DNA from: Taeniopygia guttata
Lineage: Eukaryota > Chordata > Aves > Passeriformes > Estrildidae
Assembly (NCBI RefSeq): GCF_048771995.1
Contig: NC_133024.1
Location: 113,286,501-113,350,500 of the forward strand
Direction: 5' to 3'
DNA: 64,000 nt
Positions 13,401 through 23,540 of the stretch are shown here, piece after piece. Position 1 is the first letter of the stretch, and each line of letters starts with the position of its first letter. Under the pieces are notes generated by a model. That model ran no database searches. It saw nothing but the letters and a program-made list of their open reading frames with translations, and had not been told where the DNA came from. Position numbers and translations under genes: made by a program.

Positions 13401-14804
13401 CCCTCAGGTGCTCATTCCCACCCTGCACAAGCGCCCAGACTCCCAAACTGGATAAATCCCCCGTGAGTCCCTGCTTGTTTCACACCAGGAAGGGAATCCT
13501 GCACTGCAAGGGAGAACTCTTGGCTGCTATGAGGTAAAATTATCCTTGTCACTGTCCAGCTGGGGGAGGGGATGCCAATGACAAGTCCTAAATCCATCCA
13601 AGTACTGATGCAGGAACTGTAACACTCGCTCCTGTAACCAACCCTACCTGTAAGCTTGGAAACAATATCGAGCTCTTGACCTATTGCCCTCCTGGCTTAG
13701 GAAAACCCTGCTGGCTCTTCAATTTTGAACAAGATATACTTGCTTCACCCAAGGAATAGTCCAAAGCCATGAATTTAACTCAAAAAGCTTCATGAACTTG
13801 GATGGAATTTTTAATTCACAGCAAAAAATGTAAATTTAACATTTCACACACATATTCTACTTCAGACTGCAAATAAAAAGTCTAGTTCTAAATAATTCAT
13901 GTAAGCCAAAAACAAGAAGCGTAGCCTACAAAAGTATCTATATATACACACACCAAATATATATAGATAATAGTTAACAAATACTAGCTCAGAGTTATTT
14001 TCAGTGTTATTATTCTAATTCTATAAAGTATAATTAATTTTCCAAAAATATCCAACCTACAGAGGTTGGGGGAAGGGCGGCGTGGAGAAAGAGAGAAACA
14101 AGTTTACCAAAACTTTTTAGGGCTACAGACTATTCCAAGGAGGGAAGTTAAATTCTGCTTGGTTACAAGCAGAAAATTAAATACTACCAGAAATTAAATG
14201 TTTGCTGATTTATCACCAGATACCATCTATGTGTTCTTTGACTTCACACACCTTTCTTGAAGAAAAGGTAAGGAAACACCAAGAAGATAATAAAAAAAGT
14301 TGTTAACTTGTTCAAATCCGGGCCCCCACAAAACTCCATCCACCTCAGTGTGACTTCAAGGACCTCCTGGCAGAAGTTAACACCACACACTCATTCGGAT
14401 TCAACCAGGACCGCTGTCAAAAACACGCCTGTCGATTTATTTTGTAGCGAGTTACTCTGCCTTTGTTGATTCTAAATAACAATAAATGTTAATTTCCCTC
14501 GATGGCTGTGGAGTAATAGGAGAACTAAGTAACAGCAGCAATCTAGAAACATGATCAAAGAAGCCCTACCTGGTCTTTGGAAGGGCTAAACCCAAAGCTT
14601 CAAAGCCGACTGAGATCCAAAACGACACCAATTTCTAAATTTCCAATTCCAGGACTTTAAAACGCGTTTTGTGATCCCAGGGCGGCGGGAGGGAACTCTG
14701 GCCACTCCAGAGGAGCACCCAGTGCATCCGAGAGGAGCCCCAATTCCTCCCCACAACACAAAGCTGAATCCCTAAAAGGCCGCGGCCAGCTACTAAAAGA
14801 CGGA
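10456..14804. other. Unique intronic sequence upstream of the DYRK1A donor
   Basis: About 4.3 kb free of recognisable transposons and of credible exons. Short open frames have no codon pattern or splice signals that I can defend. Confidence 0.5.
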
Positions 14805-14965
14805 ATCAGGGAATCATTAATGATGGAAAAGACCTCCGAGATCATCGAGTCCAACCTACGGCCACCTTGTCAAGCAGCCCATGGCACCGAGAGCCACGTC
14901 CAGCCTTTCCTTAAAGACCTCCGGGGACGGTGCCTCCGCCACCTCCCTGAGGAGTGCCCGTGTGT
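14805..14965 (-). mobile_element. CR1 LINE 3' fragment, minus strand
   Basis: Starts with 'aatcagggaatcattaatga', then 'gacctccgagatcatcgagt', an inverted CR1 3' end. It lies about 100 bp left of the CpG island and is CpG-enriched for a CR1, which suggests it shares the hypomethylated state of the island. Confidence 0.75.
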
Positions 14966-15079
14966 CCCTGCCTGTCCCTGTGCCTGTGTGTCCCTGCGTG
15001 TCCCTGTGTCTATTCCCAACGCTGCTCCCTCCTCCTCCCCACCCCCACCGAAGGGATGACAGGCACCTCGCTCAGGTAA

Positions 15080-16110
15080 CTCCTTCCCCATCTCCCTGCA
15101 CCTTCCCCACCCGCCCCACCGGCCCCTCACAGGTGCCGGGGGCATCCCAATCCTCCCCTACAACAGGTGATGCTCCGAGTCCTGCCGCCCTCCTAGCCGC
15201 CAGCCCGGCCCGAGCCCTCGCACCCGCCCACCGCAGGGCGTTGCGCATAACACCGAGAGGCTCCGGGCGAGCTCCCTTCCTCCATCGCCGCTCCCAAGGC
15301 CCGGCAAGCCACAGCCGCGCTCCAAGGGGAAAAAGGCCGCGGGCTGCGGCGGGGCGGGCGGGGATGGATCCCGGCCCTGCCGCCGCTCCCGCTCTAAGAT
15401 GGCAGCGAAGCGCTGCGGCCCCTCCGCCGCGGGCCCGGGCGAGGCGGCCCCGGCTCGTCCCGCGGTGCGGCGTCTCACTCACCCGTGCGGCGGCTTCTCC
15501 CGGGGCGAGGCCTCTCCCTCCGCGGGGCGAGTGCCGGGCTCGTCCTCCCGCTCTTCCCCGGGGGCCTCGGCGGCGGCGGCGGCGCCTCCTCCTCCCTCGG
15601 GCCGCGGCTGTGCCCGCGGTTGGGAAGGGGAGCCCGGGCGGCCCGGCGGGTCCCCGGCCGGGCTCTGGCTGTTCGCTGCCCTCACAAAATGGCGCGCGGT
15701 CCAAACCTGCGCAGCGCCCGGCGGCGGCTCGGCCTCGCCTCGGCTCGGCTGCGATCGGCGGCCTGAGCCCCGGCCGGGAGCGCGGGGACAGCGGCGGGGG
15801 GAGCGGGAGGAGCGGGAGGAGGAGGAGGAGGAGAAGGAGGAGGAGGAGGGGATGGGGGGAAGCGCAGCGCCGTACCGAGCCCCCGGGAACTCCTCGCTCC
15901 CTCCCTCCCTCCCCCGCCTGCCAGCCGCTACCTCCTCCCCCTCCCTCCCTCCCCGCCCGCTCCTCCTTCCCTCCCTCCCTTCTTCCTCACGAACCGGCTT
16001 CGCTTCCCGCACCGCCGCCGCCTCAAGCCCGGCCGCGCATCCCCGGCGGGACCCTCCTCGGAGCGCACTTTTTTTGCGTCCCTTCTTTTCCTTTTCCTTT
16101 CGCGATGGAG
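15080..16110 (-). promoter_or_regulatory. DYRK1A: CpG island, probable DYRK1A promoter
   Basis: About 1 kb of very GC-rich, CpG-dense sequence with GGC/GGA runs around 15,570-15,860 and pyrimidine runs (TCCC)n around 15,890-15,990. No TATA box is apparent. Direction is inferred from the minus-strand donor at 15,482/15,483 and from synteny (DYRK1A is divergent from VPS26C). The long open frames in all readings here (up to 442 codons) reflect GC-rich sequence with few stops, not coding. Confidence 0.65.
15483..15760 (-). other. DYRK1A: Probable DYRK1A non-coding first exon (5' end not fixed)
   Basis: On the minus strand the sequence reads 'GCCGCACGG|GTGAGTGAGAC', a near-consensus splice donor at the island core, so the exon ends at 15,483. 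The transcription start cannot be read; the upper bound is a guess within the island. In vertebrates the first DYRK1A exon is non-coding, which fits the lack of the known N-terminus. Identity rests on synteny and promoter type only. Confidence 0.5.
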
Positions 16111-16189
16111 GTCGGAAGAAGGAGAAGGAAAAAAAAAACTTTAAAAATTTTAATAACCCCCCGGAGATTCTGGCGGAAATGTACCTCTT

Positions 16190-16262
16190 TACTCTTGTTT
16201 TTTTTTTAATTATTATTTTATTTTAATTTTAAAAATATTTTTTAAATTTAAAAAAAAAAACC
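16190..16262. other. A/T-only tract between two CpG lobes
   Basis: About 65 bp composed almost entirely of A and T (T runs, then 'ttttaattttaaaaatattt', then A runs) separates two very GC-rich segments. Such tracts resist nucleosomes and are common at divergent promoters. Its effect here is inference. Confidence 0.6.
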
Positions 16263-16264
16263 CA

Positions 16265-16630
16265 ACTGACAAAATGGCGGCGGGGGCGAGCCTGTTGCCG
16301 TGGCAACTGTCAATCACCCGCGGCCGGGCGGGAGACGGCGCTGACGTGGGGAAGCAAGGGCGGGCCGCTCTCGCCATGGCAACGGCTCCTTCCCCCCTCC
16401 TTCCTGCTCCATGCCCGCCCGCCCTCCGGCGTGTGACGGTGTCGGCGGCGCTGCGGGCCGGGATGGCCCCGGCGGGGCGGGGAAGGAGAGCGGCCGCCAT
16501 TCCCGGTGAAGGGGGGACCCGGCGGGTGAGGCGGTGCCGGCCCCGGCCCGCAGGGGGCGCCGGGAGCGCGGGGCCGAGCCCGCCGCGGCTTCCCGCCCGC
16601 CGCCTGTGGGGAGCGGCGCGGAACGCGAGA
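16265..16630. promoter_or_regulatory. Second CpG-island lobe, possible bidirectional promoter
   Basis: GC-rich, CpG-dense sequence right of the A/T tract. It contains a YY1-like 'caaaatggcggc' at 16,270, an RFX X-box, a PBX/PREP decamer, a 'TGACG' half-CRE near 16,342, a second X-box-like half site near 16,374 and a plus-strand donor-like 'GGCGG|GTGAGG' at 16,525/16,526. It could be an upstream promoter of DYRK1A or start a divergent plus-strand transcript; the sequence does not decide. Confidence 0.5.
16294..16307. promoter_or_regulatory. Palindromic RFX X-box
   Basis: GTTGCCGTGGCAAC is a perfect match to the RFX consensus GTNRCC-N(0-3)-RGYAAC with identical inverted half sites. RFX factors bind such motifs in promoters of ciliary and MHC genes. 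A PBX/PREP decamer (minus strand TGATTGACAG) starts at its last base (16,307-16,316). Confidence 0.7.
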
Positions 16631-16639
16631 CATTCCCAA

Positions 16640-17650
16640 AAAAACCTTCAAAAAACGCTCTGGAAGGAGCTTAAAGTGCCTGAACCTGCTGAAGGAAGGC
16701 TCCTCTCCCTTCCCCTTGGCATTGCGTCCACGCGTCTTTCTCGACTGCTTAAAAATATCACACACACACACACCCCCCCCCAAAAAAATAAAAACCGAGT
16801 TGGGAAATGTGCTAAAAGTCGTCCGGTGTGGGAGCCCCGGCATTGCTTCAAGGTTTCTTGCCCCTCAGAATTGCATCCAGGGGTCTTTCTCGTCAGAAAA
16901 TCTGTGTTTCCCCAAGTACAAGTTTAAAAAGTCACCCGGTGTGGGAGTCTTGAGCTGCTGAGGGGAGAAGGCTCCTTTCCCCTTGAAATTCTGTCCAAGG
17001 TTTTTCTAATTCTCGTCAGAAAAAATATATATATATTCCCCCAGAAGTGAGTTACATGTGGGAGCCTCAAGCTGGTGAGACAAAGCTCCTTTCCCCTCAG
17101 AATTGCATCCAGGGGTCTTTCTCCTCAGAAAAATCTGTATTTCTCCAAGAACAAGTTTAAAAACGCACTAAAAGTCACCCGGTGTGGGAGTCTTGAGCTG
17201 ATGAGGGGAGAAGGCTCCTCTTTCCCCTTGAAATTCTAGGTTTTTCTAATTCTCGTCAGAAAAAATACATATATGTTCCCCCAGAAGTGAGTTAGATGTG
17301 GGAGCCTCAAGCTGGTGAGACAAAGCTCCTTTCCCCTCAGAATTGCATCCAGGGGTCTTTCTCACCCCCCTCTGAAAATCAATATATTCCCCCAAACTGA
17401 GTTTAAAAATGCACTAGAAGTAGCTTGGTGTGGGAGCCTTGAGGTGCTGAGGGAATCACAGAACAAAAGGCTCTTTTCCCCTTGGAATTGCATCATGGGG
17501 TCTTCCTCATCCCCCCTCAAAAAACCACTATATTTCCCAAAAAATGAGTTAAAATCTGCACTATAAGTAGCCCAGTGTGGGAGCCTCGAGCTGCTGACGG
17601 AAGGCTCCTTTCCCCTCGGAACTGCTGGATCGGTGTTTCCAACCTAAATC
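16640..17650. repeat. Diverged tandem repeat, about 115-145 bp unit, partly dimeric
   Basis: The marker 'tgtgggag' recurs at about 16,826, 16,939, 17,056, 17,182, 17,296, 17,428 and 17,575 (spacings 113, 117, 126, 114, 132 and 147). Each unit carries 'ggctcctttcccct', 'aattgcatccaggggtcttt' or a variant, and an A-rich end. Units at 16,939/17,182 and at 17,056/17,296 match each other best, giving a 240-243-bp dimer. The leftmost partial unit begins inside the CpG lobe. Confidence 0.85.
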
Positions 17651-17684
17651 TGTGACAGGGGGGTTTTAATGGTTTTTGGGGTTT

Positions 17685-17730
17685 TTTTGCCTTTTTTTTT
17701 TTTTTGCTCTTTTTTTTTTTTTTTTTTCAT
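17685..17730. repeat. Poly(T) tracts
   Basis: Two runs of T separated by 'gctc', with another at 17,891-17,906. No gene meaning. Confidence 0.6.
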
Positions 17731-18004
17731 TTCTGGAATGCCCACAAAGCTCAAAAAGTAGAGTCTGGCCTTTATCTAATACTTTAATTCTGATGTGTGA
17801 TACTTTAATCTAGTAATTTCATTTCCCAGCCAGCCTCCTTGGAGAAATTAGGACATGTTACATGTTCCATTGCTTTTTCTTCCTGTTCTAATTTTTTTTT
17901 TTTTTTATCTTGGCTTAAAAGGTGGAAATAAGCAGCCAAGGATTGGCAGACGGATGCAGCCACAGCCAAAGCCCCCCAAATAACTGAAGTGTTGAGAATT
18001 TTAC

Positions 18005-18280
18005 TTAATCACAGAATCCCAAAGTGGGTTGGGGTGGAAAGGAGTTTAAAGATCATCCCATCCCACCCCTGCCATGGGGACACCTCCACTGTCCCAAACT
18101 GCTCTAGCCCCAGTGTCCAACCTGGCCTTGGGCACTGCCAGGGATCCAGGGGCAGCCACAGCTGCTCTGGGAATTCTATTCCGGGGAAGGATTTCTCCCT
18201 GATATCCCATCTAAATCTCTCTTTTTCAGCTTAAAGCCATCCCTGTTTGTCTTGTCACCCCTTGTGAAAAGTCCCTCTCC
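18005..18280 (-). mobile_element. CR1 LINE 3' fragment, minus strand
   Basis: 'aatcacagaatcccaaagtg' opens it, followed by 'gtccaacctggccttgggca' and 'aagccatccctgtttgtctt', an inverted CR1 3' UTR. Confidence 0.8.
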
Positions 18281-18489
18281 AGGGACAGGGGTGCACAGGG
18301 CAGAGGAGGGAAATTGTGGGGCCACGAGGAGTGACAGAGAGCTGTTAGGTGAGTTGAAATTATCTATGGAACTGCATCTTCCAGCCCTGGTGCTGGGGTG
18401 CTTGGGAGCACTGTGATCTTCAGCCCCAGAAGGATTTGTGGTCACTTGGAGCTGCTTTTGACACTTCTCTCGTTGACTCTGAGCATGGC

Positions 18490-18905
18490 CAGAATGTGGC
18501 TCTTGCCCTGGGATGTGGAAAGCAACACCTGAGGGAGCTGAGGGGGCTCAGCCTGGAGAAAAGGAGGCTCAGGGGGGACCTTGTGGCTCTGCACAGCTCC
18601 TGACAGGAGGGGACAGTCGGGGGGTCGGGCTCTGCTGCCGTGTCCCAAGGGAAAGGAGGAGAGAAAATGGCCTCAAATGGCACCAGGGCAGACTCAGGTT
18701 GGAGATTGAAACCAAATTTTTCCCAAATTCTTCCTGGCAGAGTGGTCAGGCCTTGGGATGAGCTGCCCAGCGAGGTTTGGAGTAACTGGAATTGTCCCAG
18801 AGGAGTCTGGATGTGGCCCTTGGGGACAGGGTTTGGGTGATGCTGGTGGCACTGGATGATCCTGGAGGGCTCTTCCAAGGTGGACAATTCCAAGATCTCA
18901 AAGGC
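18490..18905 (+). mobile_element. CR1 LINE 3' fragment
   Basis: 'ggctcagcctggagaaaagg' and 'aggggggaccttgtggctct' place it in the 3' part of CR1. It ends at 'ctcttccaaggtggacaatt'. The 162-codon minus frame across it is a shadow. Confidence 0.8.
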
Positions 18906-19424
18906 CAACCTCTGCCCAGTCCCTCAGTCAGGAAGAAGAGCTCCACTCCCAAAGAGGAGCAGGGCGGCATTCCCTGAGGATTTTTTTTCCCTCTAAAATC
19001 TCTTTCTAGTCTGTGTGAGTGCAGTGACAGAAGAGTTTCTCTGTTGCTCAATGTAGGTAACTACAAAACTCACAGAAATTTGTTACACTGTACACTGCAT
19101 TACTGTAGCTTCCTGGAGTTTGGGGGTTTTGTCAGGTTTTGTGGAGTTTTTTTTGCTAACACTTAAAAATATTACAGAGTTTTCAATAGTTTTTACATTT
19201 GCTCAGTCATCCTCTACTTTTATTTTGCTGGCTATACCCAAGCTCTGGCACCTTGGGCAGAGATAAAATGTTCTTTAAAAGTTGATGGCATCTTTTTAAA
19301 ATGTTATTTTCCAGCACAAACATCTAGATATTTTTGGCTTCTTAATTTTTTCTGGATAGTGAATAACCTGCATGGTTCTTCCCTTGTACAAAAGTGTTCT
19401 CTTCAATATCCATTTTATTAAAAG

Positions 19425-19565
19425 GCAAGGGGAGGTTCAGGTTGGACATCTGGAGGAATTTCTTCCTGGAAAGGGTTGTCAGGAACTGAACTTGTGTTCT
19501 CTGCTGGAGGTTTGGGGCTCGGGTTAGGGATCCTCCAGGCTGGGATTCCACCAGCATCCTGCCTC
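19425..19565 (+). mobile_element. Short CR1-like fragment
   Basis: 'ggaggttcaggttggacatc' and 'aggaatttcttcctggaaag' are CR1 3' UTR phrases; both ends fade into unique sequence. Confidence 0.55.
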
Positions 19566-20034
19566 ACCTGGAAACTTTGCACATGAGCTGGGACCTGGAT
19601 GAAGGGAATCCAAGTTCTTGCTTATCAAAAATTATCAAAACTTACTCCTTTTTATTTTTTTTAGGAAGGGAGGGACTGCCAAGACAGGAAAGACTTGAGA
19701 GTCCTTTTTTTTTTTTTTTTAACTCTCCATCACAATCCACCTGGAGTAGGTTTGCAGTACTTGAAAACAGGAGTTTGTGAACATTCTATATTAATTAGTG
19801 GACAGGCTTGTAAGAAATACTTGGATTTCTTTTCCTAAGAGACCATCCCTCAGAAAGCAGAATATCTGGGGCCAAAAAAAAAAACAAATAATAAGCAGAA
19901 AAATTGAGAAAAAATAAGATAAAAGCACATTGAAAATGAGGAGGAAAGAGTGGAGAAATGAGCTCTAAGTTAGAAAATAATGTACAGCAGTCTAGAGAAA
20001 TGGAATAGGTGTAAAAGAAACAACAAAACAGCTG

Positions 20035-20345
20035 AAGAGTTGGAATTGTTCATCCTGGAGAAGAGAGGTTTGTGTGGAGACCTCACAGCACCTTCCAGTG
20101 TCTGAGGGGCTACAGGGAAGCTGGAGAGGGACAATTCATCAGGAACTGGAGTGACTTCAGACTGAAAGTGGAGAATTGTAGGTTAGGGATATGAAGAACT
20201 TGTTCCCTGGGAGGGTGGGCAAGCCCTGGGCTGCCCCTGGATCCCTGGCAGTGCCCAAGGCCAGGTTGGACACTGGAGATTGGAGCATCCTGGGACAGTG
20301 GGAGGTGTCCCTGCCATGTCCCTTCTGATCCAAACTATGATTCTA
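20035..20345 (+). mobile_element. CR1 LINE 3' fragment
   Basis: It runs from 'catcctggagaagagaggtt' through 'ggatccctggcagtgcccaa' to a terminal 'caaactatgattctat', the classic CR1 end. The 193-codon minus frame at 20,183-20,764 ends inside it. Confidence 0.8.
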
Positions 20346-21225
20346 TTGCAGTGGAGTGTGATTATGGGTAATATGTCCCATTTTTTCCCTTTCCAGCCTT
20401 CCTTCATGGAGTAGAGGGGCCCATTTTCCTCATCACTGTGTGCTCTGGAAGGCTTCATTCCCTGATCCAACCTGCCCTTGTAGCCCTGCAGTTTTCCTCC
20501 TGGAGCATTTCCAGATCTGCCTGAACTCCAGGCTTCCTTCTCATCAACTACGGGCAGCCTGACTTTTCCAGGGCTCAACATTTGTGTTTTGGGTTCAAGT
20601 TTTGATGTAGATGGTGTGTTGGACCAGCAGCAATTCCAATAATCCTCTGTACCCCTCTGCAAGAGGGGCCTTCTTAGGTCACCAGACCCAAGCTGGAAGA
20701 TCTTCAGGAAGAATTCCATCACAATAGATTCTGCTGTTGTGTTTCTCCACCAAAGCCACCACACAGCTCAATTCCTTTGGTGCTGGGCCTCAACTCCAAG
20801 TGAAGTCCCAGCAGAAGTTCTCCTCCATGGGTTACATCATCAACACTTCCCAGAGCACCACGGCAGCTCCCAGACAGCCTCAGTTCCACACGAAACCATC
20901 ATCTGGAGGGAGCAGCTTGTGTTTCGCCTGTCAAAAAGGTGCTGCTAAGTAACTAATGTGGTCCAGCTCTTTTTAGGCCAGAGGGGTTGCCATGGTAACC
21001 CATTCGGATGGAGATAGATCAGCTTTTGAGTCATCATCAGAGCCGGCTTCGATAGTACCTGCTTCGGATTGACAGCCAGAGCTGCACATTGTGTAGGTTG
21101 GCACGCCTCTGGACCAGAAGGTCCTGGAATTGCTGCTGGATGAGGCTTGTTCCCAAAAAAAAGTGCATCTCCCTGAGCTCTCCCTGATACTCTCTGGAAT
21201 TTTGTTCCTTGGTGTTCACACTCAT
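20346..21225 (-). other. Unidentified coding-looking block, minus strand
   Basis: Outside repeats, three minus-strand segments are open with protein-like composition. One at 20,346-20,764 has about 140 codons before it enters the CR1. A second of about 59 codons ends at a TAA at 20,973-20,975 (tail SPSEWVTMATPLA). A third, overlapping in another frame, at 21,037-21,225, contains FQDLLVQRRANLHNVQLWL. The frames do not join without shifts. I do not recognise the proteins. It could be a decayed retrocopy, unannotated exons or chance; the X-box at 20,986 lies inside it. Confidence 0.25.
20986..20999. promoter_or_regulatory. Intergenic RFX X-box match
   Basis: GTTGCCATGGTAAC fits the RFX consensus at every constrained position. 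An AP-1 match (TGAGTCA) lies about 28 bp to the right. The same bases read on the minus strand encode part of the coding-looking block, so the match could be coincidental. Confidence 0.45.
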
Positions 21226-21284
21226 GCTTCTGAGTATGAAAAGTTTCTTTTCCCGTTTAAAACATCAGGCAGGAATTTCTGGAC

Positions 21285-21495
21285 ATCAGGAAGAATTTTT
21301 TTTTTTTTCATGGAAATGGTTGTTAAGTGTTGGAAGAGGCTGCCCAGGGAGGTTTGGAGTCACCCCGTCCCTGGAGGTGTCCCAGGAACACCTGGAGGTG
21401 GCACTCAGTGCTCTGGGGTGGTGACAAGGTGGGCATCGGGCACAGCTGGGACTTGATGATCTTGGGAGATCTTTTCCAGCCTCAATGATTCTGTG
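21285..21495 (+). mobile_element. CR1 LINE 3' fragment
   Basis: 'gaggctgcccagggaggttt', 'cctggaggtggcactcagtg' and a terminal 'cctcaatgattctgtga' define a CR1 3' end. Confidence 0.8.
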
Positions 21496-22424
21496 AAAAT
21501 CCTTCCCCAAAACCATGGAGCGTTCTGAGGAAGAAGTCTCAGGAAAAAGGCTGTGTTAGTTATCCTAGGGAAAGTGCATGCTTGGAAGTTGTATCCCAGA
21601 AGTCCTTCTGAGACCACTTTCCATGATAAAGGCATTTGTGGGAGTGCAGAACAGTTCCTGTTGAAATCAGGCATTCTGAAGGATTGTGATTCTTTAAAAC
21701 TTCTGTCAATCAAGTGCTACAATGTCAAGTATTTCTCATCTGGGAGCTTCTCTATACCCTCAAGTTCCAACTTTTAGAGGATATATGGTTTCCCTGCATT
21801 AGAAAATATGGAAAACAAAAAAAAAAAGGGAAATTTAATAATAAAGTTTCCCTCACATCCCAAAGGACCAGTGCAATCCATGGCTCTTTAAAAACCTCTG
21901 GTTCTGCTGACTGTAACATCATTGGATCTACACCCGTTCAATGCCCAGCTTTTGCTTCTCTGTCAGAACTCCTGCAAGAGTCAAAAACTATCCTCAACTC
22001 CATTAAAATGCCATTCCTCTTTCTTTGGCCCCTTCCCTTTTCAATACCAATTCCCTGCTCTCCTATGCAGCAGGACTGGTGTCTTTGCTGGCCAAAATGA
22101 AAACTTGGTTCTTGCTGTCAGGAGAAAGCTCCTTGTGCAGCTTCCACAGGGATTTTGTTCTTGAAATTCCAGACCATGTTATTTGTGGTATCCTGACACA
22201 AATCCATTCAAGAAAGTTATTAGAAGTATGTTCTGCTTGGTGTCCATTTGATCAACCTCCTGCTAGCAAAGAAAAAGAAATGGTGATGTATTTTAAATAC
22301 ATTTTTCTACAATTGTCACTTACTTCATTAGACTAAGAAGTCATTCTTCTGTAGAAGCAGGAATTCTTTGTTATTTTTTCCTTTTCCCCTCCCAAATCCT
22401 CTATCCCATCCCAGTTCAGAAGAA

Positions 22425-22625
22425 AGATGGAGAGAGACTTTTTACAAGAGCATGGAGTGATGGGACAAAGAGGAATGGCCTTAAGCAGAAAAAGAGTAAA
22501 TTTAAATTAGAGATTACAACAAAATTCTTTGCTATGAGGGTGGTGCTGCCCTGGCACAGGATGCCCAGAGAAGTCCAGTGCTCAGTCACTGCACAGGAAA
22601 GTTCTTCCTGATGTTCAGGTGAAAC
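22425..22625 (+). mobile_element. Diverged CR1-like fragment
   Basis: 'agaggaatggccttaagcag' and 'aggatgcccagagaagtcca' resemble the CR1 3' UTR but are considerably diverged. Confidence 0.5.
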
Positions 22626-23540
22626 TTCCCATAACAGTTCAGCTTTTCCCAAAGTGAGAGATGGTTTAGTAATTAGACAGGATCAATCCCCCACCCAGCC
22701 ACCAGCTTCCAGATCTTCTCTGAATCTCTTTATTCACCACCTCTGCCCAAGGTGGGTCTGTCAGAGGTGGTTGAGCACTGTGAGGAATAAAAAGCCATGA
22801 AGAGAGCTGAGGGTTTAATCAAGGAGTGATCCACTCAGAAAAAGAGTTTGTATTTTCTGCTGTGCACATAAACCAGCTGTGTGTACCTTGCCTCCCTGTG
22901 AGGTGCATTTCAGCCCCAGTTCTTGTCCCCACACTAATTTAGGCTAATTGCTCTGTGGGCCAGCACTCCTCTTTTGTAGGGCACCGTTTTTGGGGCCTGC
23001 ATTTCCCCTCTGTGAGCTATTCCAGGGAACTGGCAAGGCAAGGTCGGTGCTGACCTTCTGCTGAGATCTCTGCTGGAATTCCAGAGGGACCAGCCAGGAT
23101 GGAGCTCCCAAAATAACTGCTGGGCAGGGCTGTGCTCCCAGGGCAGGAGATCCTGCAGCATTCCCAGGGCAGCTCCCCCAGGCTGGTGAAACTCTGCAGA
23201 GGGCACAACACCACGGGCACCTGTGGGCACCAACCTGAAACTGCTGTGGGAAGAACAAGAGCACACAAACCATCTGAGGCTGGATAAATCTGCCCTGGGT
23301 AAATCTGCCCAGTTCCCTCTGAGGTGTAAAGGGTGGAGGAGTCCACCAGACCTTACAGTTCTCCAACCTCGTAGTTTTAAAGAAGCTTCAGGGCTCCCTA
23401 TTCCCACTGGCACTGTCAGGGACTCCCAGCTGGAGAACTGCCAGGGTGAGGTATAAAACAACCATGGAGAAGTCCTGGCTTTGAGGTCTCAAGATGTCAG
23501 AAAAGTTTGCAAAGGGTCCAGCCCCAAAAACAAATCTGGG

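Larger units (their letters stand above)
1..15482 (-). other. DYRK1A: Probable DYRK1A intron 1 (distal part), no coding exon seen
   Basis: No frame on either strand here shows a recognisable DYRK1A exon: the conserved N-terminus and kinase domain are absent. The assignment is by inference. A CpG island with a minus-strand splice donor sits at its right edge, and the next gene (VPS26C) is the divergent neighbour of DYRK1A in vertebrates. DYRK1A begins with non-coding exon(s) and a long first intron, so the start-codon exon should lie left of base 1. Contents are AT-moderate unique sequence, several CR1 3' fragments, and a pair of about 125-bp dispersed repeats (1,381 and 4,685). Two stretches, 6.43-9.65 kb and 10.46-14.80 kb, contain no transposon I recognise and no convincing gene, so they are reasonable places for conserved intronic regulatory sequence. 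Confidence 0.5.

Noticed and set aside
1..15482. DYRK1A coding exons
   Set aside because: I looked for the conserved N-terminus and kinase segments on the minus strand and found none; the coding part must lie outside the window.
14881..16226. Plus- and minus-strand proteins of 177-442 codons in the CpG island
   Set aside because: GC-rich promoter sequence has few stops. Composition is Arg/Pro/Gly/Ala-dominated in all frames, with no homology I recognise.
22934..23461. Minus-strand gene of 175 codons
   Set aside because: Three frames are open in the same GC-rich stretch, with no splice signals, codon pattern or recognisable family. Kept only as sequence of unknown origin.
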